Shown piece by piece: positions 8,231 through 16,060 of a stretch of 64,000 nt of DNA. The translations under genes were made by a program, and so were the position numbers. Below the pieces are notes generated by a model, which made no database searches, was not told the DNA's origin, and was given only the letters and a program-made list of their open reading frames with translations. The stretch is from Flavonifractor hominis (GTDB taxonomy: Bacteria > Bacillota > Clostridia > Oscillospirales > Oscillospiraceae): the NCBI RefSeq assembly GCF_040095835.1, contig NZ_JBBMFT010000003.1:248001-312000 (forward strand). The letters are read 5' to 3'. The stretch's first letter is position 1. The number at the start of each line of letters is the position of its first letter.

Positions 8231-8954
8231 GGTGCGTTCTCTCCTTTTTGTTGATTTCGTTGCGGACGATCTCCCCGTCGATGAGGGTGACGATCCGGTC
8301 GGCGTAGGCGGCCATCTCCGGATCGTGGGTGACCAGGATAATGGTCTGGTGATAGTCCCGGGCAAAGGAACAGATCATGGACATGATCTCCACCGTGGTT
8401 TTGGAGTCCAGGTTGCCCGTGGGCTCGTCGGCAAAGACCACGTCGGGCCGGGCGATGAAGGCCCGGGCGATACCGGCCCGCTGCTGCTGGCCGCCGGACA
8501 TCTGCCGGGGAAAGTGGTCCAGGCGGTGGCCCAGCCCCACCCGGGTCAGGAGCTTGCGGGCGGCCGCCTCCCGCTGGGCCTTGGGGATGCCGCGGAAGAG
8601 CAGCGGCATGGCCACGTTTTCCGTGGCGGTGAGGTTGGGCAGCAGGTTATAGGACTGGAACACGAAGCCCAGGTGTTTCTGCCGGAAGGACGCCAGCTGA
8701 TTTTCATTCAGGCGGGAGATGGGAACGCCGCCAATGCGCACCTCGCCCCGGGTGGGCTTCTCCATCCCGGCCAGCTGGTTGAGCAGGGTGCTTTTTCCGG
8801 AACCGGAGGTGCCGAAGATGCAGCAGATCTCTCCCCGCATGACCGTCAGATTGATGCGCTTGAGGGCCACCACTGTCTCGTCGCCGATGGGATACTCCTT
8901 GCGGATGTCCTTGACTTCAATGATGGGGCGGCTGCGCAGGTCAGGTCCGTTCAT
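8220..8954 (-). CDS. ABC transporter ATP-binding protein, MacB/LolD type
   Basis: 244 residues, normal for this class. Walker A GTSGSGKST, signature MSGGQQQRAGIARA, Walker B DVVFADEPTGNLDSKT, and a late ILVTHDPEMAAYADR H-loop. These are hallmarks of the LolD/MacB subfamily that powers FtsX-like permeases. Start at 8954 (MNGPDLRSRPIIEVKDIRKEY), with AAAGGGGG 8 bases upstream. It is the first gene of an ATPase - exported repeat protein - permease operon with overlapping ends. It lies downstream of a two-component system but a terminator separates them, so joint regulation is not shown. Confidence 0.93.
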   Translation of the reverse strand: MNGPDLRSRPIIEVKDIRKEYPIGDETVVALKRINLTVMRGEICCIFGTSGSGKSTLLNQLAGMEKPTRGEVRIGGVPISRLNENQLASFRQKHLGFVFQSYNLLPNLTATENVAMPLLFRGIPKAQREAAARKLLTRVGLGHRLDHFPRQMSGGQQQRAGIARAFIARPDVVFADEPTGNLDSKTTVEIMSMICSFARDYHQTIILVTHDPEMAAYADRIVTLIDGEIVRNEINKKERTHHEA

Positions 8955-9042
8955 GGGTGTTGCCCCCTTTCTGAAACAGAGCATACAGGAACAGACTTCA
9001 TTTCCCGTGTGGCTTTCATTAAGATTCCTAAAGAAAACAGAA

Positions 9043-9076
9043 CGAGGCCCGGAGCGTTCAAACGCTCCGGGCCTCG
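9043..9076 (-). terminator. intrinsic terminator after the histidine kinase
   Basis: A perfect 16-bp inverted repeat (9043-9058 and 9061-9076) immediately after the kinase stop codon, with a T-rich minus-strand tail at 9028-9042. Confidence 0.82.
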
Positions 9077-9087
9077 GCCCGCGGGGG

Positions 9088-10674
9088 TTATCTGGATGAG
9101 TCCAGGGGAAGCTTCAGAATAAATTCGGTGCTCCACCCCGGTGTGGGGCGGGCGGCGAGGGAGATGGAGCCGCCGTGCTTTTCCATGATGCGGCGGGTGA
9201 TGGACAGCCCCAGGCCGCTGCCCTTGCCGGAGCGGGCGTCGCTGCCCACGGTGAAGGGTTCAAAGATATGCCGGGCCCGGTCGGGCGGGATGCCCGTGCC
9301 GTTGTCGGCCACCCGGAGCACCGCCGCTGTGTCGGTGCAGGAGAGGGCAAAGCACAGCCGGGTCCCCAGACGGTTGTGGCGCAGGGCGTTGGAGAGCAGG
9401 TTGTCCAGCACCCGGCGGAACTGGGGCTGATCCAGAGCGCAGAACAGGGGCTGCTCAGGGATGGAGATCTCCAGCGTGAAGCCGGCCAGGTCGATCTCGC
9501 TGTACTTGCCGGCAAGATAGGCCCGCAGGAACTCGCACACATCGGAGCGCTCGGGGTGCAGAACGAACTCCGGATGCTCCACCTTGCTGTATTCATGGAA
9601 GGTGTTGACCAGCTCGGTCAGCGCTTCCGCCCGGTTCTGAATGGCCCGGAGATAGCGCTCCTGCTCCGGGGGCGGGACCTTTCCGTCGCAGATGGCGTCG
9701 ATGTAGCCGGCGATGACGGTGATGGGGGTCTTGAGGTCGTGGGAGATGTCGGCAATCAGCTTCTGCCGGCCCTGGTCCAGGCGCTGGCGCTCGGCCTCGC
9801 TCTCGGCCAGACGGTCGGAAAAGCGGTCAAAGCTCTCCCCGATGCTTCGGATCTCCCGGGTGCCGCCGCAGTCCCCCACCCGGACGGTGCGGCCCTCGGC
9901 CTGAGCGTTCACCGCGTCGTTCAGACGCCGCAGCGGCCGGCCGATCTTGCAGCCCATCCACCAGATGAACAGCCCCGCGCTGAGCAGATACAGGGGGATG
10001 GAGAGCAGCCAGATCCGCCAGGAGCTGCGGTAGAGCTGGTCGGCGGAGGGGTCGGAGAGGGAACGCTCCAGCAGCAGCAGGGTCCGGGCGCCGCCGTCCG
10101 TTGCGTAAAAGGTGTCCCGGAACAGGCTCCCCCCCGGAAAGCGGCGGCCGGTGAGGTACTGGTATTCCCCGGGGGTGTAGGTATCCTTGCCGGGCTCCAG
10201 ACCGCCGTAGAGCACCTGATAGTCCTGGTCCAGTACCATGACGTCCATGGTCTGGCCGTCCTGCTGATAGGTATAACGCACCACCAGACGGCGGATGGAG
10301 CCGTCCTCCCCGGTCTGCTCAAACGCGTCCACCCCCGTGTTGGAGCTCCAGAGGGGGACGCAGGCCAGCTCCTCCGGAGTGCAGGCCGCGTCAAAGCCGT
10401 CAGCGGAGGCGTAGAGCAGCGTGCCGGCCCCGTCGTATATGGCAAAGGCGTCCCCCTTGCCGCTCAGATAGGGGCGCAGGCTGTCGTAGTCCTCCGCGTA
10501 CAGGGCGGGGTCGCCCATCAGCGCGTCCCAGTCGGTGAAGCGGTACAGCCGGGATACCGAGGCGTTCCAGAGGCAAAATACGCCCCCCGCGATGGCCAGC
10601 AGGGTGAGGGTGAACAGCAGGTAGTTGCGTACCAGCAGGCCAAACAGACTGCCGGGCAGACGTTTATTTTTCAA
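9088..10674 (-). CDS. sensor histidine kinase
   Basis: 528 residues. Membrane helix at ~14-36, an extracytoplasmic sensor domain of ~190 residues, a second helix (WRIWLLSIPLYLLSAGLFIWWMGC), a HAMP linker, HisKA with the phosphoacceptor in DISHDLKTPITVIAGYI, then the ATP-binding domain with NLLSNALRHN (N box), ADNGTGIPPD (G1) and GSGLGLSI (G2). It autophosphorylates and passes phosphate to the response regulator encoded just upstream. The start is TTG, overlapping the regulator end by 11 bases. The signal is unknown; the large periplasmic-side domain suggests an extracellular cue. A strong terminator follows the gene. Confidence 0.93.
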   Translation of the reverse strand: MKNKRLPGSLFGLLVRNYLLFTLTLLAIAGGVFCLWNASVSRLYRFTDWDALMGDPALYAEDYDSLRPYLSGKGDAFAIYDGAGTLLYASADGFDAACTPEELACVPLWSSNTGVDAFEQTGEDGSIRRLVVRYTYQQDGQTMDVMVLDQDYQVLYGGLEPGKDTYTPGEYQYLTGRRFPGGSLFRDTFYATDGGARTLLLLERSLSDPSADQLYRSSWRIWLLSIPLYLLSAGLFIWWMGCKIGRPLRRLNDAVNAQAEGRTVRVGDCGGTREIRSIGESFDRFSDRLAESEAERQRLDQGRQKLIADISHDLKTPITVIAGYIDAICDGKVPPPEQERYLRAIQNRAEALTELVNTFHEYSKVEHPEFVLHPERSDVCEFLRAYLAGKYSEIDLAGFTLEISIPEQPLFCALDQPQFRRVLDNLLSNALRHNRLGTRLCFALSCTDTAAVLRVADNGTGIPPDRARHIFEPFTVGSDARSGKGSGLGLSITRRIMEKHGGSISLAARPTPGWSTEFILKLPLDSSR

Positions 10675-11338
10675 TTTTATACCCCAGTCCTCTCACGGTG
10701 ATGATGTAGCGGGGATTTTTGGGGTCGTCCTCAATCTTTTCCCGCAGGTTGGAGATGTGGACCATCATGGTGTTGTCGTCCCCCTCGAAGTAGGCGCCGA
10801 TGACCCCCTCATAGAGCTGGATCTTGGTGAAGATCCGGCCGGGGGAGCGCATGAGCAGGGCCAGGATCTTGTACTCCATGGGGGTGAGGAGGATGGGCTG
10901 GCCGTTTTTGGTCAGCTGGAAGGCGGAGGTGTCCAGGCAGAGGTCCCGGACGGTGAGCACGTCCCGCCCCGCTCGCTTGCTCCGGCGGAGCTGGGCCCGC
11001 ACCCGGGCCACGATCTCCACGGGGTTGAAAGGCTTGGCGATGTAGTCGTCCGCCCCCAGATTGAGCCCCAGGATCTTGTCGTTGTCCTCGCTCTTGGCCG
11101 AGAGAATGAGAATGGGCAGGTCGCTGTACTTGCGCAGGGCACGGGTCAGCTCAAAGCCGTTGAGCCCCGGCATCATGATGTCCAGCACGGCCATGTCCGG
11201 GGTGTGCTCCCGGGCCAGCTCCAGGGCCTGGGCGCCGTCGGATGCCTCCAGTACCCGCATGCCCTCGCTTTCCAGGTACAGGCGCAGCAGGGCGCGGATG
11301 TCCGGATCATCCTCGGCAATAAGGATCAGAGATTCCAA
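10664..11338 (-). CDS. OmpR-family response regulator
   Basis: 224 residues. Receiver domain with the acidic pocket (AEDD near 8-11), phosphoacceptor Asp53 in VLDIMMPG, and the conserved Lys in IAKPF; then a winged-helix effector domain ending VRGLGYKIEK, as in PhoB/OmpR regulators. The start is TTG with AAAGGAGG about 8 bases upstream. It is the first gene of a two-gene operon with the sensor kinase. Likely targets include its own promoter and perhaps the adjacent ABC exporter operon, but this is inference from position only. Confidence 0.94.
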   Translation of the reverse strand: MESLILIAEDDPDIRALLRLYLESEGMRVLEASDGAQALELAREHTPDMAVLDIMMPGLNGFELTRALRKYSDLPILILSAKSEDNDKILGLNLGADDYIAKPFNPVEIVARVRAQLRRSKRAGRDVLTVRDLCLDTSAFQLTKNGQPILLTPMEYKILALLMRSPGRIFTKIQLYEGVIGAYFEGDDNTMMVHISNLREKIEDDPKNPRYIITVRGLGYKIEK

Positions 11339-11368
11339 AGAGATGCCCTCCTTTCCGTTGGTGTGCTC

Positions 11369-11397
11369 ATTGTATCAGACTTGGCCCTCCGGGAAAA
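11369..11397 (-). promoter_or_regulatory. probable promoter of the two-component operon
   Basis: Minus strand TACAAT (11369-11374), with a weak TTTTCC 17 bp upstream (11392-11397). The good -10 lies about 30 bases before the response-regulator start. Confidence 0.4.
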
Positions 11398-11402
11398 GAG
11401 GC

Positions 11403-11438
11403 AAAAAAGCGCGGGACCCCGAAAACAGGGTCCCGCGC
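11403..11438 (-). terminator. intrinsic terminator after uppP
   Basis: An 11-bp GC-rich inverted repeat (11409-11419 and 11428-11438) followed on the minus strand by six T (11403-11408), just after the uppP stop. Confidence 0.87.
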
Positions 11439-11452
11439 GTATGCAACGGCCT

Positions 11453-12310
11453 TCAGGACAGGCCCGCGGCCGCCCGGATGCCGAAGAAGAGCAGTACCAG
11501 CACGCCCAGCACGATGCGGTACCAGCCGAAGGGTTTGAAGTCGTGCTTTTTCACAAAGTCCATCAGGAAGCGGATGCACAGCATGGACACCACAAAGGAG
11601 ACCACGAAGCCCACCGCCAGGATGGCGGCCTCCTCCCCGGTGAAGAGAGCCTGACCGGCGGCGAGCTTCTCGGCGAAAAATTTCCCCAGCTTCAGAACGC
11701 TCACCCCCACCATGGTGGGAATGGCCAGGAAGAAGGAAAACTCCGCCGCCACCGGCCGGGCACAGCCCAGGATGATGGCGCCCAGAATGGTGGCGCCCGA
11801 GCGGGAGGTGCCGGGGATGATGGACAGGGTCTGGAACAGACCGATGAACAGAGCGGTCTGCCAGGTGAGCTCCTCCGTGCGCCGGAGGGTGGGGGCCTGG
11901 CGGCGGTTTTCGATGAGCAGGAAGCCCACGCCGTATACGATGAGCGCGGCGGCCACCACCCAGGGGTTCATCAGGTGTTCATCCATCCAGTCGTTGAGGG
12001 GCAGGCCCACCACGGCCGACGGGATACAGGCCAGCACCACCTTGCCCCACAGGGACCAGGTGCGGTTTTTCTGGAGCGCGCTTTTCCGGGAGGAGAAGGG
12101 GTTGAGCTTGTGGAAAAACAGCACCAGCACCGCCAGAATGGCGCCCAGCTGGATGACATAGCGGTACATGTCCATAAACTCAGTGGAGACGTTGAGCTTG
12201 ATAAATTCGTCCACCAGGATCAGGTGTCCGGTGGAGCTGATGGGCAGCCACTCGGTGATGCCCTCCACCACGCCCAGGAAAAAGGACTTGAGCAGTTCAA
12301 GGATCAGCAT
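11453..12310 (-). CDS. uppP: undecaprenyl-diphosphatase
   Basis: 285 residues, polytopic. It carries the UppP/BacA signatures GVVEGITEWLPISSTGHLIL near residues 10-30 and IPGTSRSGATI in the second half. It dephosphorylates undecaprenyl pyrophosphate in the membrane, recycling the lipid carrier for peptidoglycan, and in this family gives bacitracin tolerance. Start ATG at 12310 with AAAGGAG 7 bases upstream; a longer upstream reading has no ribosome site. Monocistronic, with its own promoter and terminator. Its position beside an envelope two-component/ABC locus may be meaningful but is not evidence of co-regulation. Confidence 0.95.
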   Translation of the reverse strand: MLILELLKSFFLGVVEGITEWLPISSTGHLILVDEFIKLNVSTEFMDMYRYVIQLGAILAVLVLFFHKLNPFSSRKSALQKNRTWSLWGKVVLACIPSAVVGLPLNDWMDEHLMNPWVVAAALIVYGVGFLLIENRRQAPTLRRTEELTWQTALFIGLFQTLSIIPGTSRSGATILGAIILGCARPVAAEFSFFLAIPTMVGVSVLKLGKFFAEKLAAGQALFTGEEAAILAVGFVVSFVVSMLCIRFLMDFVKKHDFKPFGWYRIVLGVLVLLFFGIRAAAGLS

Positions 12311-12377
12311 GGAAAAACTCCTTTCTGACGTCTGTACCTGCCCCCGGTCCGCCGGGCGCAGCATCAATCGTTTGCCA

Positions 12378-12406
12378 AGTATAGCACCAAAGCGGGAAAG
12401 AAACAA
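12378..12406 (-). promoter_or_regulatory. uppP promoter
   Basis: Minus strand TTGTTT (12401-12406), 17-bp spacer, TATACT (12378-12383), with an extended -10 TGC directly before it. About 70 bases upstream of the uppP ATG. Confidence 0.7.
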
Positions 12407-12432
12407 GGCTGAATTCGTCTGAACGGGGGCGC

Positions 12433-12461
12433 TTGACTTTTTCAGGCATTTATATTACGCT
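12433..12461 (+). promoter_or_regulatory. possible promoter of the sigma-factor operon
   Basis: TTGACT (12433-12438), 17 bp, TACGCT (12456-12461). The -35 is good and the -10 is weak. It lies about 110 bases before the sigma-factor start. Confidence 0.35.
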
Positions 12462-12572
12462 CATGGAACAAGCGCGAAACGGGGCGAAAAGCGCGCACAT
12501 TCCTCCCGGCGCAGGGCGTGGCTGCGCAGAACGGTGCGTCCGGGACATGCGAAGTGGAAAGGCAGGGGAAAC

Positions 12573-13151
12573 GTGGCGGAGCGATCACAGCGGTGGGCGG
12601 AGGACTATGTTCGGGTGCAGGCCGCGCTGAGAGGAGAGCAGACGGCCTGGGACACACTGTACCGGGACGCCTATCCCCCGGCGCTGTACATGGCCCGGCG
12701 CGTCGGCGCCCTTGGGCCGCTGGGAGAGGAGGAGATCCAGGATGTAGTGGCGGAGGCCTTCCGGCGCTGCCTGGTGCGGCTGGACTGTTTCCGGCCGGTC
12801 AGCCGGTTTTCCACCTGGGTGTGCGGATTTGTCCGCTATGTGGCCCTGGAGAGTGTCCGCGGGGCCTACAGCCGCCGGGAACGGCTGCGGCAATGGAGCG
12901 GGGCGGAGGCGCCGGCGGATGGAACAGACCCGGAGCAGTGGCTGCTGCGGCGGGAGCGGGACGGGTTCCTACGGCTAGCCTTCCGCTCCCTGTCGCCCCG
13001 GCATCAGGTGCTCATCGGATGCTTTGTTTTGGGCTGGAGCACCCGCAGGCAGGTCCGGGCTCAGACGGGGCTGCGCCAGCCGGAGGAGATGCAGCAGGCG
13101 CTGGAGGAGGCGCTGCACACCCTGCGGCGGCGCTTTTTGGAACTATATTGA
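12573..13151 (+). CDS. sigma-70-family (ECF-like) RNA polymerase sigma factor
   Basis: About 192 residues from the GTG at 12573, chosen for an AGGGGA site just upstream; a GTG at 12534 is the in-frame alternative. Region 2 is recognisable: ALRGEQTAWDTLYRDAYPPALYMARRVG, then EEEIQDVVAEAFRRCLVRLD, then SRFSTWVCGFVRYVALE, the usual W/R-rich core-binding and -10-binding helix arrangement. The C-terminal half (SLSPRHQVLIGCFVLGWSTRRQVRAQTG) resembles region 4, with a helix-turn-helix that is unusually written. No anti-sigma factor with the usual zinc motif follows. The next two genes on the strand are tightly packed and unrecognised, so this may be a dedicated regulator or a divergent sigma-like protein. 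Confidence 0.72.
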   Translation: MAERSQRWAEDYVRVQAALRGEQTAWDTLYRDAYPPALYMARRVGALGPLGEEEIQDVVAEAFRRCLVRLDCFRPVSRFSTWVCGFVRYVALESVRGAYSRRERLRQWSGAEAPADGTDPEQWLLRRERDGFLRLAFRSLSPRHQVLIGCFVLGWSTRRQVRAQTGLRQPEEMQQALEEALHTLRRRFLELY

Positions 13152-13172
13152 CATAGAGAGGAGCAGGCAGTG

Positions 13173-13649
13173 ATGCAGGCAGAACGGAGCGAAACACTGG
13201 AACAGGAGCTGGAGGAATTTTATCAGGCCCATCCGGACCGGTATCACCCCTTCCTCTGGCGGGAGCGGGAGCAGCTGCTGGCGGACGGGACCGATCTGGA
13301 GCGCCTGGATGAGACCACCTTTGCGCTGTTTTCCGAGATCCTCAGCGTAAGGATGGGCTTTGACCGCAACGACGTGCCCCAGCGCCGCTACTATGAGTAT
13401 GTCTGCCAGCAGGTCTACTGCTTTTTCCGGAGCGACGCCTACCACGGCGAGCGGCTCACCGCCGAGGCGCTCAAGCAGATGCTCATCACCGGCGCGGCCC
13501 TGCAGATCATCCAGTGGACGGGGTGGAGCGCGGCGCTGGTGACGGCTGCGGTGAGCCTGGTGGCCAGCACGGCCATCAAGATCGGGGTGGAGGCGTGGTG
13601 CCGGTACTACGAGCAGCAGCACCCGGAGGTACTGGATGAACACCGGTAA
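13173..13649 (+). CDS. unknown protein with one hydrophobic segment
   Basis: 158 residues, not recognised. The N-terminal ~110 residues are hydrophilic and aromatic-rich (EEFYQAHPDRYHPFLWRERE, RRYYEYVCQQVYCFFRSDAYHGERLTAEAL). A hydrophobic stretch near 110-140 (ALVTAAVSLVASTAIKIGVEAW) could be a single membrane helix or a buried helix. ATG at 13173 with AGAGGAG about 10 bases upstream; the preceding GTG is an alternative. It starts 21 bases after the sigma factor and overlaps the next gene by 14 bases, so the three form one transcription unit. It could be a membrane partner of the sigma factor, by position only. Confidence 0.6.
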   Translation: MQAERSETLEQELEEFYQAHPDRYHPFLWREREQLLADGTDLERLDETTFALFSEILSVRMGFDRNDVPQRRYYEYVCQQVYCFFRSDAYHGERLTAEALKQMLITGAALQIIQWTGWSAALVTAAVSLVASTAIKIGVEAWCRYYEQQHPEVLDEHR

Positions 13650-15108
13650 CTACGACTACGACAATTTTGTCCGGGTGGACTGCGGCCTGCCGCCCGAGGC
13701 GTTCCGGAACAGCGCGGTACACGAGATCGCCCACTTTACCCTCATCAAGCAGACCAGCTATGGACTGCTCTGCTTTTTCCTGCGGCAGGACGCGCGGGAC
13801 CCAAACAGCCCCTACGAGGACAGCCTGCGGGTGCTGGAGCAGGGGTTTGAGCGGGTCAACGAGTGCTATGCCCGCACCCGGGAACTGCTGGCGGGCTTCC
13901 GGCTGGCCGAAATGGGGCGGCAGGCGCGGCGGGCCCGGCTGGACCAGGAGCGGGAGCAGCCCTACTACGCCCGCTACCGCATGGGCCGGCTGGAGCCGCT
14001 GCTGGACCGGGAGGAGCCCTGCCTGCCGGATTTCCTGTTTCTGCTGGCGGCGGACGTGGAGCTGGAGCCGCTGCTCCGGCTGGAGCTGACCGACGCCGGG
14101 GCGGTGCAGAGAGCCCTGCTGGAGCATCCGGAGCAGCTCTACCCGGACGGCCGGCTGGACCGGCTGGTCCAGACCTGCCTGGCGCTGGCCGAGCGCTTCC
14201 CGCCGGACCGGATTACCCCGGAGCGGCTGATGGCGGCCAGCGGGCTGGCGTTTGCCTCGTGGTCGCCGGCGGCCCAGCGGGCGCGCTTTCAGGCCATGGC
14301 CGCCGCCTTTGCCCGGCGGCCGGCGCTGGCGGCGCTGGTGGAGAACAACCTGCGCCGCATGGAGAGATTGGGCTATATGGAGCGGACACAGGAGAGCCTG
14401 GACGACTCGGTGCAGATGTCCATGGACGACTGCGTCATCCCCGCCGCGCTGAGCGGCCGGTTTTCCGGCCGGGAGAGCGAGCGGCCCGTCTTCCGGCCGG
14501 AGAAAAACGTGCTGGGCATTTTCCTGGAGCCGGCCGGCGTGCTGCGGGCCGATCTGGTGGAGCAGAACCAACTGCCGCTGGGGCCCCGCTCGGCCATGCT
14601 GCGCTTTACGGATACCGCGGCGGGCGTCCACTACAGCGACACCTTTGCCTCAGACCTGGAGCAGTTCCGGCCGCTGCTGGAGCTGTACCAGGGAAGCGTG
14701 TATCTGTTTTTGGACGATTATCCGGCCTGGCGGAAGCATGGGGGCTTCCGCTCCGCCCCGGTGTTTTTCCGGGTCGACGTGCCCTGGGGGGAGATGGGCG
14801 CCCAGCTGGCCCTGGCCGGCGTACAGCTGCGGTACTTTTTCCTGCAGGCCTATTCCGAGAGCGCGTTCTTTTTCTTCGGCATGCTGCCGGGGGGCGATGT
14901 GCTGTGCTCCATGCTGGCCTACTGGGAGATGGAGAAGATCGGCCGCCTGGTGCAGGAGGGACGTCTGCTCCGGTGCCCCGACGCGCCGGAGGCCTGCTAC
15001 GGGCGCATGGGATGGAGGGCGTTCCGGGACCTGATGGCGGCCATGACCGAGGATCAGGCCTATGGCCGGCTGGAGAAGTCGGAGTTCCTCCGAAGGCGCA
15101 TCCTGTAA
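13636..15108 (+). CDS. unknown 490-residue protein with N-terminal HEIAH motif
   Basis: Not recognised. Residues 29-33 read HEIAH inside NSAVHEIAHFTLIKQ, the HExxH pattern of zinc metallopeptidases; with no third ligand identifiable, catalysis is only possible. The rest is Arg/Leu/Glu-rich and largely helical to about residue 270 (DREEPCLPDFLFLLAADVELEPLLRLE). A second part (~280-490) has mixed strands and aromatic clusters, such as VYLFLDDYPAWRKHGGF and FFFFGMLPGGDVLCSMLAYWEME. There is no signal peptide or clear membrane helix, so it is probably cytosolic. It overlaps the upstream small gene by 14 bases and ends at a strong terminator, closing a sigma - small protein - HEIAH operon. Confidence 0.65.
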   Translation: MNTGNYDYDNFVRVDCGLPPEAFRNSAVHEIAHFTLIKQTSYGLLCFFLRQDARDPNSPYEDSLRVLEQGFERVNECYARTRELLAGFRLAEMGRQARRARLDQEREQPYYARYRMGRLEPLLDREEPCLPDFLFLLAADVELEPLLRLELTDAGAVQRALLEHPEQLYPDGRLDRLVQTCLALAERFPPDRITPERLMAASGLAFASWSPAAQRARFQAMAAAFARRPALAALVENNLRRMERLGYMERTQESLDDSVQMSMDDCVIPAALSGRFSGRESERPVFRPEKNVLGIFLEPAGVLRADLVEQNQLPLGPRSAMLRFTDTAAGVHYSDTFASDLEQFRPLLELYQGSVYLFLDDYPAWRKHGGFRSAPVFFRVDVPWGEMGAQLALAGVQLRYFFLQAYSESAFFFFGMLPGGDVLCSMLAYWEMEKIGRLVQEGRLLRCPDAPEACYGRMGWRAFRDLMAAMTEDQAYGRLEKSEFLRRRIL

Positions 15109-15115
15109 AAAACCA

Positions 15116-15147
15116 AAACGCCGCAGGCGGTCCGGCCTGCGGCGTTT
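15116..15147. terminator. bidirectional terminator
   Basis: A perfect 13-bp inverted repeat (15116-15128 and 15135-15147) with a 6-base loop, between convergent genes. A-rich sequence on the left supplies the minus-strand U-tract. Confidence 0.85.
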
Positions 15148-15154
15148 GCTGTAT

Positions 15155-15748
15155 TTACTCCGGCTTTGAAGCGCCGGCGCGGTACTTCAGCTTGCAGATG
15201 CCCTGGGTCATGGTGCCCATGGGGCAGAAGGCGCACCAGGTCCGGGGCTTGTAGAGCAGCATGACGATGAGCCCCAGCAGCAGCGAGGTGAGCATCATGC
15301 TGTAAAACCCGAAGCTGAACTGCCCCACCCAGTCGGGCACAAGACCGGCGGTGTAGGTCCAGCCCCAGGGGAGGCGGAAGGTCCAGAACAGCTGGATGGC
15401 CTCCCGCAGCGAGGCGGCGCCGGCTGCCACCAGCCAGGTCTGGAACACCATGTTGCCGAACATGGCCAGGAAAAAGATCAGAAAGCCGTAGCGAAACCAG
15501 CGGGAGGACATCCACCGGGGGGCGGAGCGGTACTGGGAACGCCCCAGAGCGCCGCCCAGCCGGGCAAAGAGCTGGCCCCGGCCGCACAGGTGGTTGCAGA
15601 AAAACTTGTTGCCCCCGAAGGCCGCCAGGATCAGAGGAAGCAGAAAGTCGATCATGCCCAGCCAGGCGAACAGGATGTTGAAAAAGCCCAGGGCAAAATA
15701 GACGATGGACCAGATCCAGAGATAGTCGTACCAGCGTGTGCGCTTCAT
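15155..15748 (-). CDS. 4Fe-4S-binding polytopic membrane protein (NapH/RnfB-loop type)
   Basis: 197 residues with about five hydrophobic helices. Two cysteine motifs typical of the NapH/NosR/CcoG membrane Fe-S family are visible: CNHLCGRGQLF (C-x3-CGRGQ) near residue 50 and WCAFCPMGTMTQGICK (C-x2-CPMGT) near residue 180. Such proteins move electrons between membrane and soluble carriers. The start ATG overlaps the stop of the upstream ferredoxin as ATGA, so the two are co-translated and probably work together. The Crp/Fnr-type site upstream suggests redox- or NO-type control. Terminal partner unknown. Confidence 0.8.
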   Translation of the reverse strand: MKRTRWYDYLWIWSIVYFALGFFNILFAWLGMIDFLLPLILAAFGGNKFFCNHLCGRGQLFARLGGALGRSQYRSAPRWMSSRWFRYGFLIFFLAMFGNMVFQTWLVAAGAASLREAIQLFWTFRLPWGWTYTAGLVPDWVGQFSFGFYSMMLTSLLLGLIVMLLYKPRTWCAFCPMGTMTQGICKLKYRAGASKPE

Positions 15749-15951
15749 GCCGTCACCTCCCGCTCCCGCAGCGCGATGCAGTCGGCAGGGCAGGCCCTGG
15801 CGCACAGGCCGCAGCCCACGCAGCGGGCGGCGTCCACCCGGGCAAAGCAGCCGTGGAACAGTTCCGCCGCCGCTTTGGGACAGACGTTGATGCAGGTCCC
15901 GCAGGCCACGCAGCGCTCCGGTTCCACACAGGCGTATCGTTTTGACAACAT
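15745..15951 (-). CDS. 2[4Fe-4S] ferredoxin-type protein
   Basis: 68 residues. Two full clusters: CVACGTCINVCPKA and CVGCGLCARACPAD, each C-x2-C-x2-C-x3-CP, as in clostridial ferredoxins. Start at MLSKRYACVEPERC (15951); the upstream reading frame contains no better ribosome site and lies in the promoter. A low-potential electron carrier in the cytosol. Coupled by an ATGA overlap to the downstream membrane Fe-S protein. A well-formed -10 and a 15-bp palindrome lie upstream and point to activation by the neighbouring Crp/Fnr regulator. Confidence 0.9.
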   Translation of the reverse strand: MLSKRYACVEPERCVACGTCINVCPKAAAELFHGCFARVDAARCVGCGLCARACPADCIALREREVTA

Positions 15952-16018
15952 AGCAGATATCCTCCCGGTCCATGTGATCTCCAGGGGGAGCGCAAAACGC
16001 CCCCACACTCTGGCGAAA

Positions 16019-16060
16019 GTATACCAGAGCGCGGGGGCGGCTGTCTGTGACCGGGTCACA
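16019..16060 (-). promoter_or_regulatory. ferredoxin operon promoter with Crp/Fnr-type activator site
   Basis: Minus strand -10 TATACT at 16019-16024 without a good -35. A perfect palindrome TGTGACC-C-GGTCACA occupies 16046-16060, directly after the Crp/Fnr gene stop. Its centre (16053) is about 41 bp upstream of the predicted start near 16012, the standard class II activator position. Half-sites TGTGA/TCACA match the CRP family but with a 5-bp gap, one shorter than the classic site. Confidence 0.7.

Noticed and set aside
5990..8254. 754-residue open frame opposite the exported repeat protein
   Set aside because: Low-complexity Gly/Val/Leu composition, no ribosome site, and the opposite strand carries a signal peptide and clear domains; it is a GC-rich shadow.
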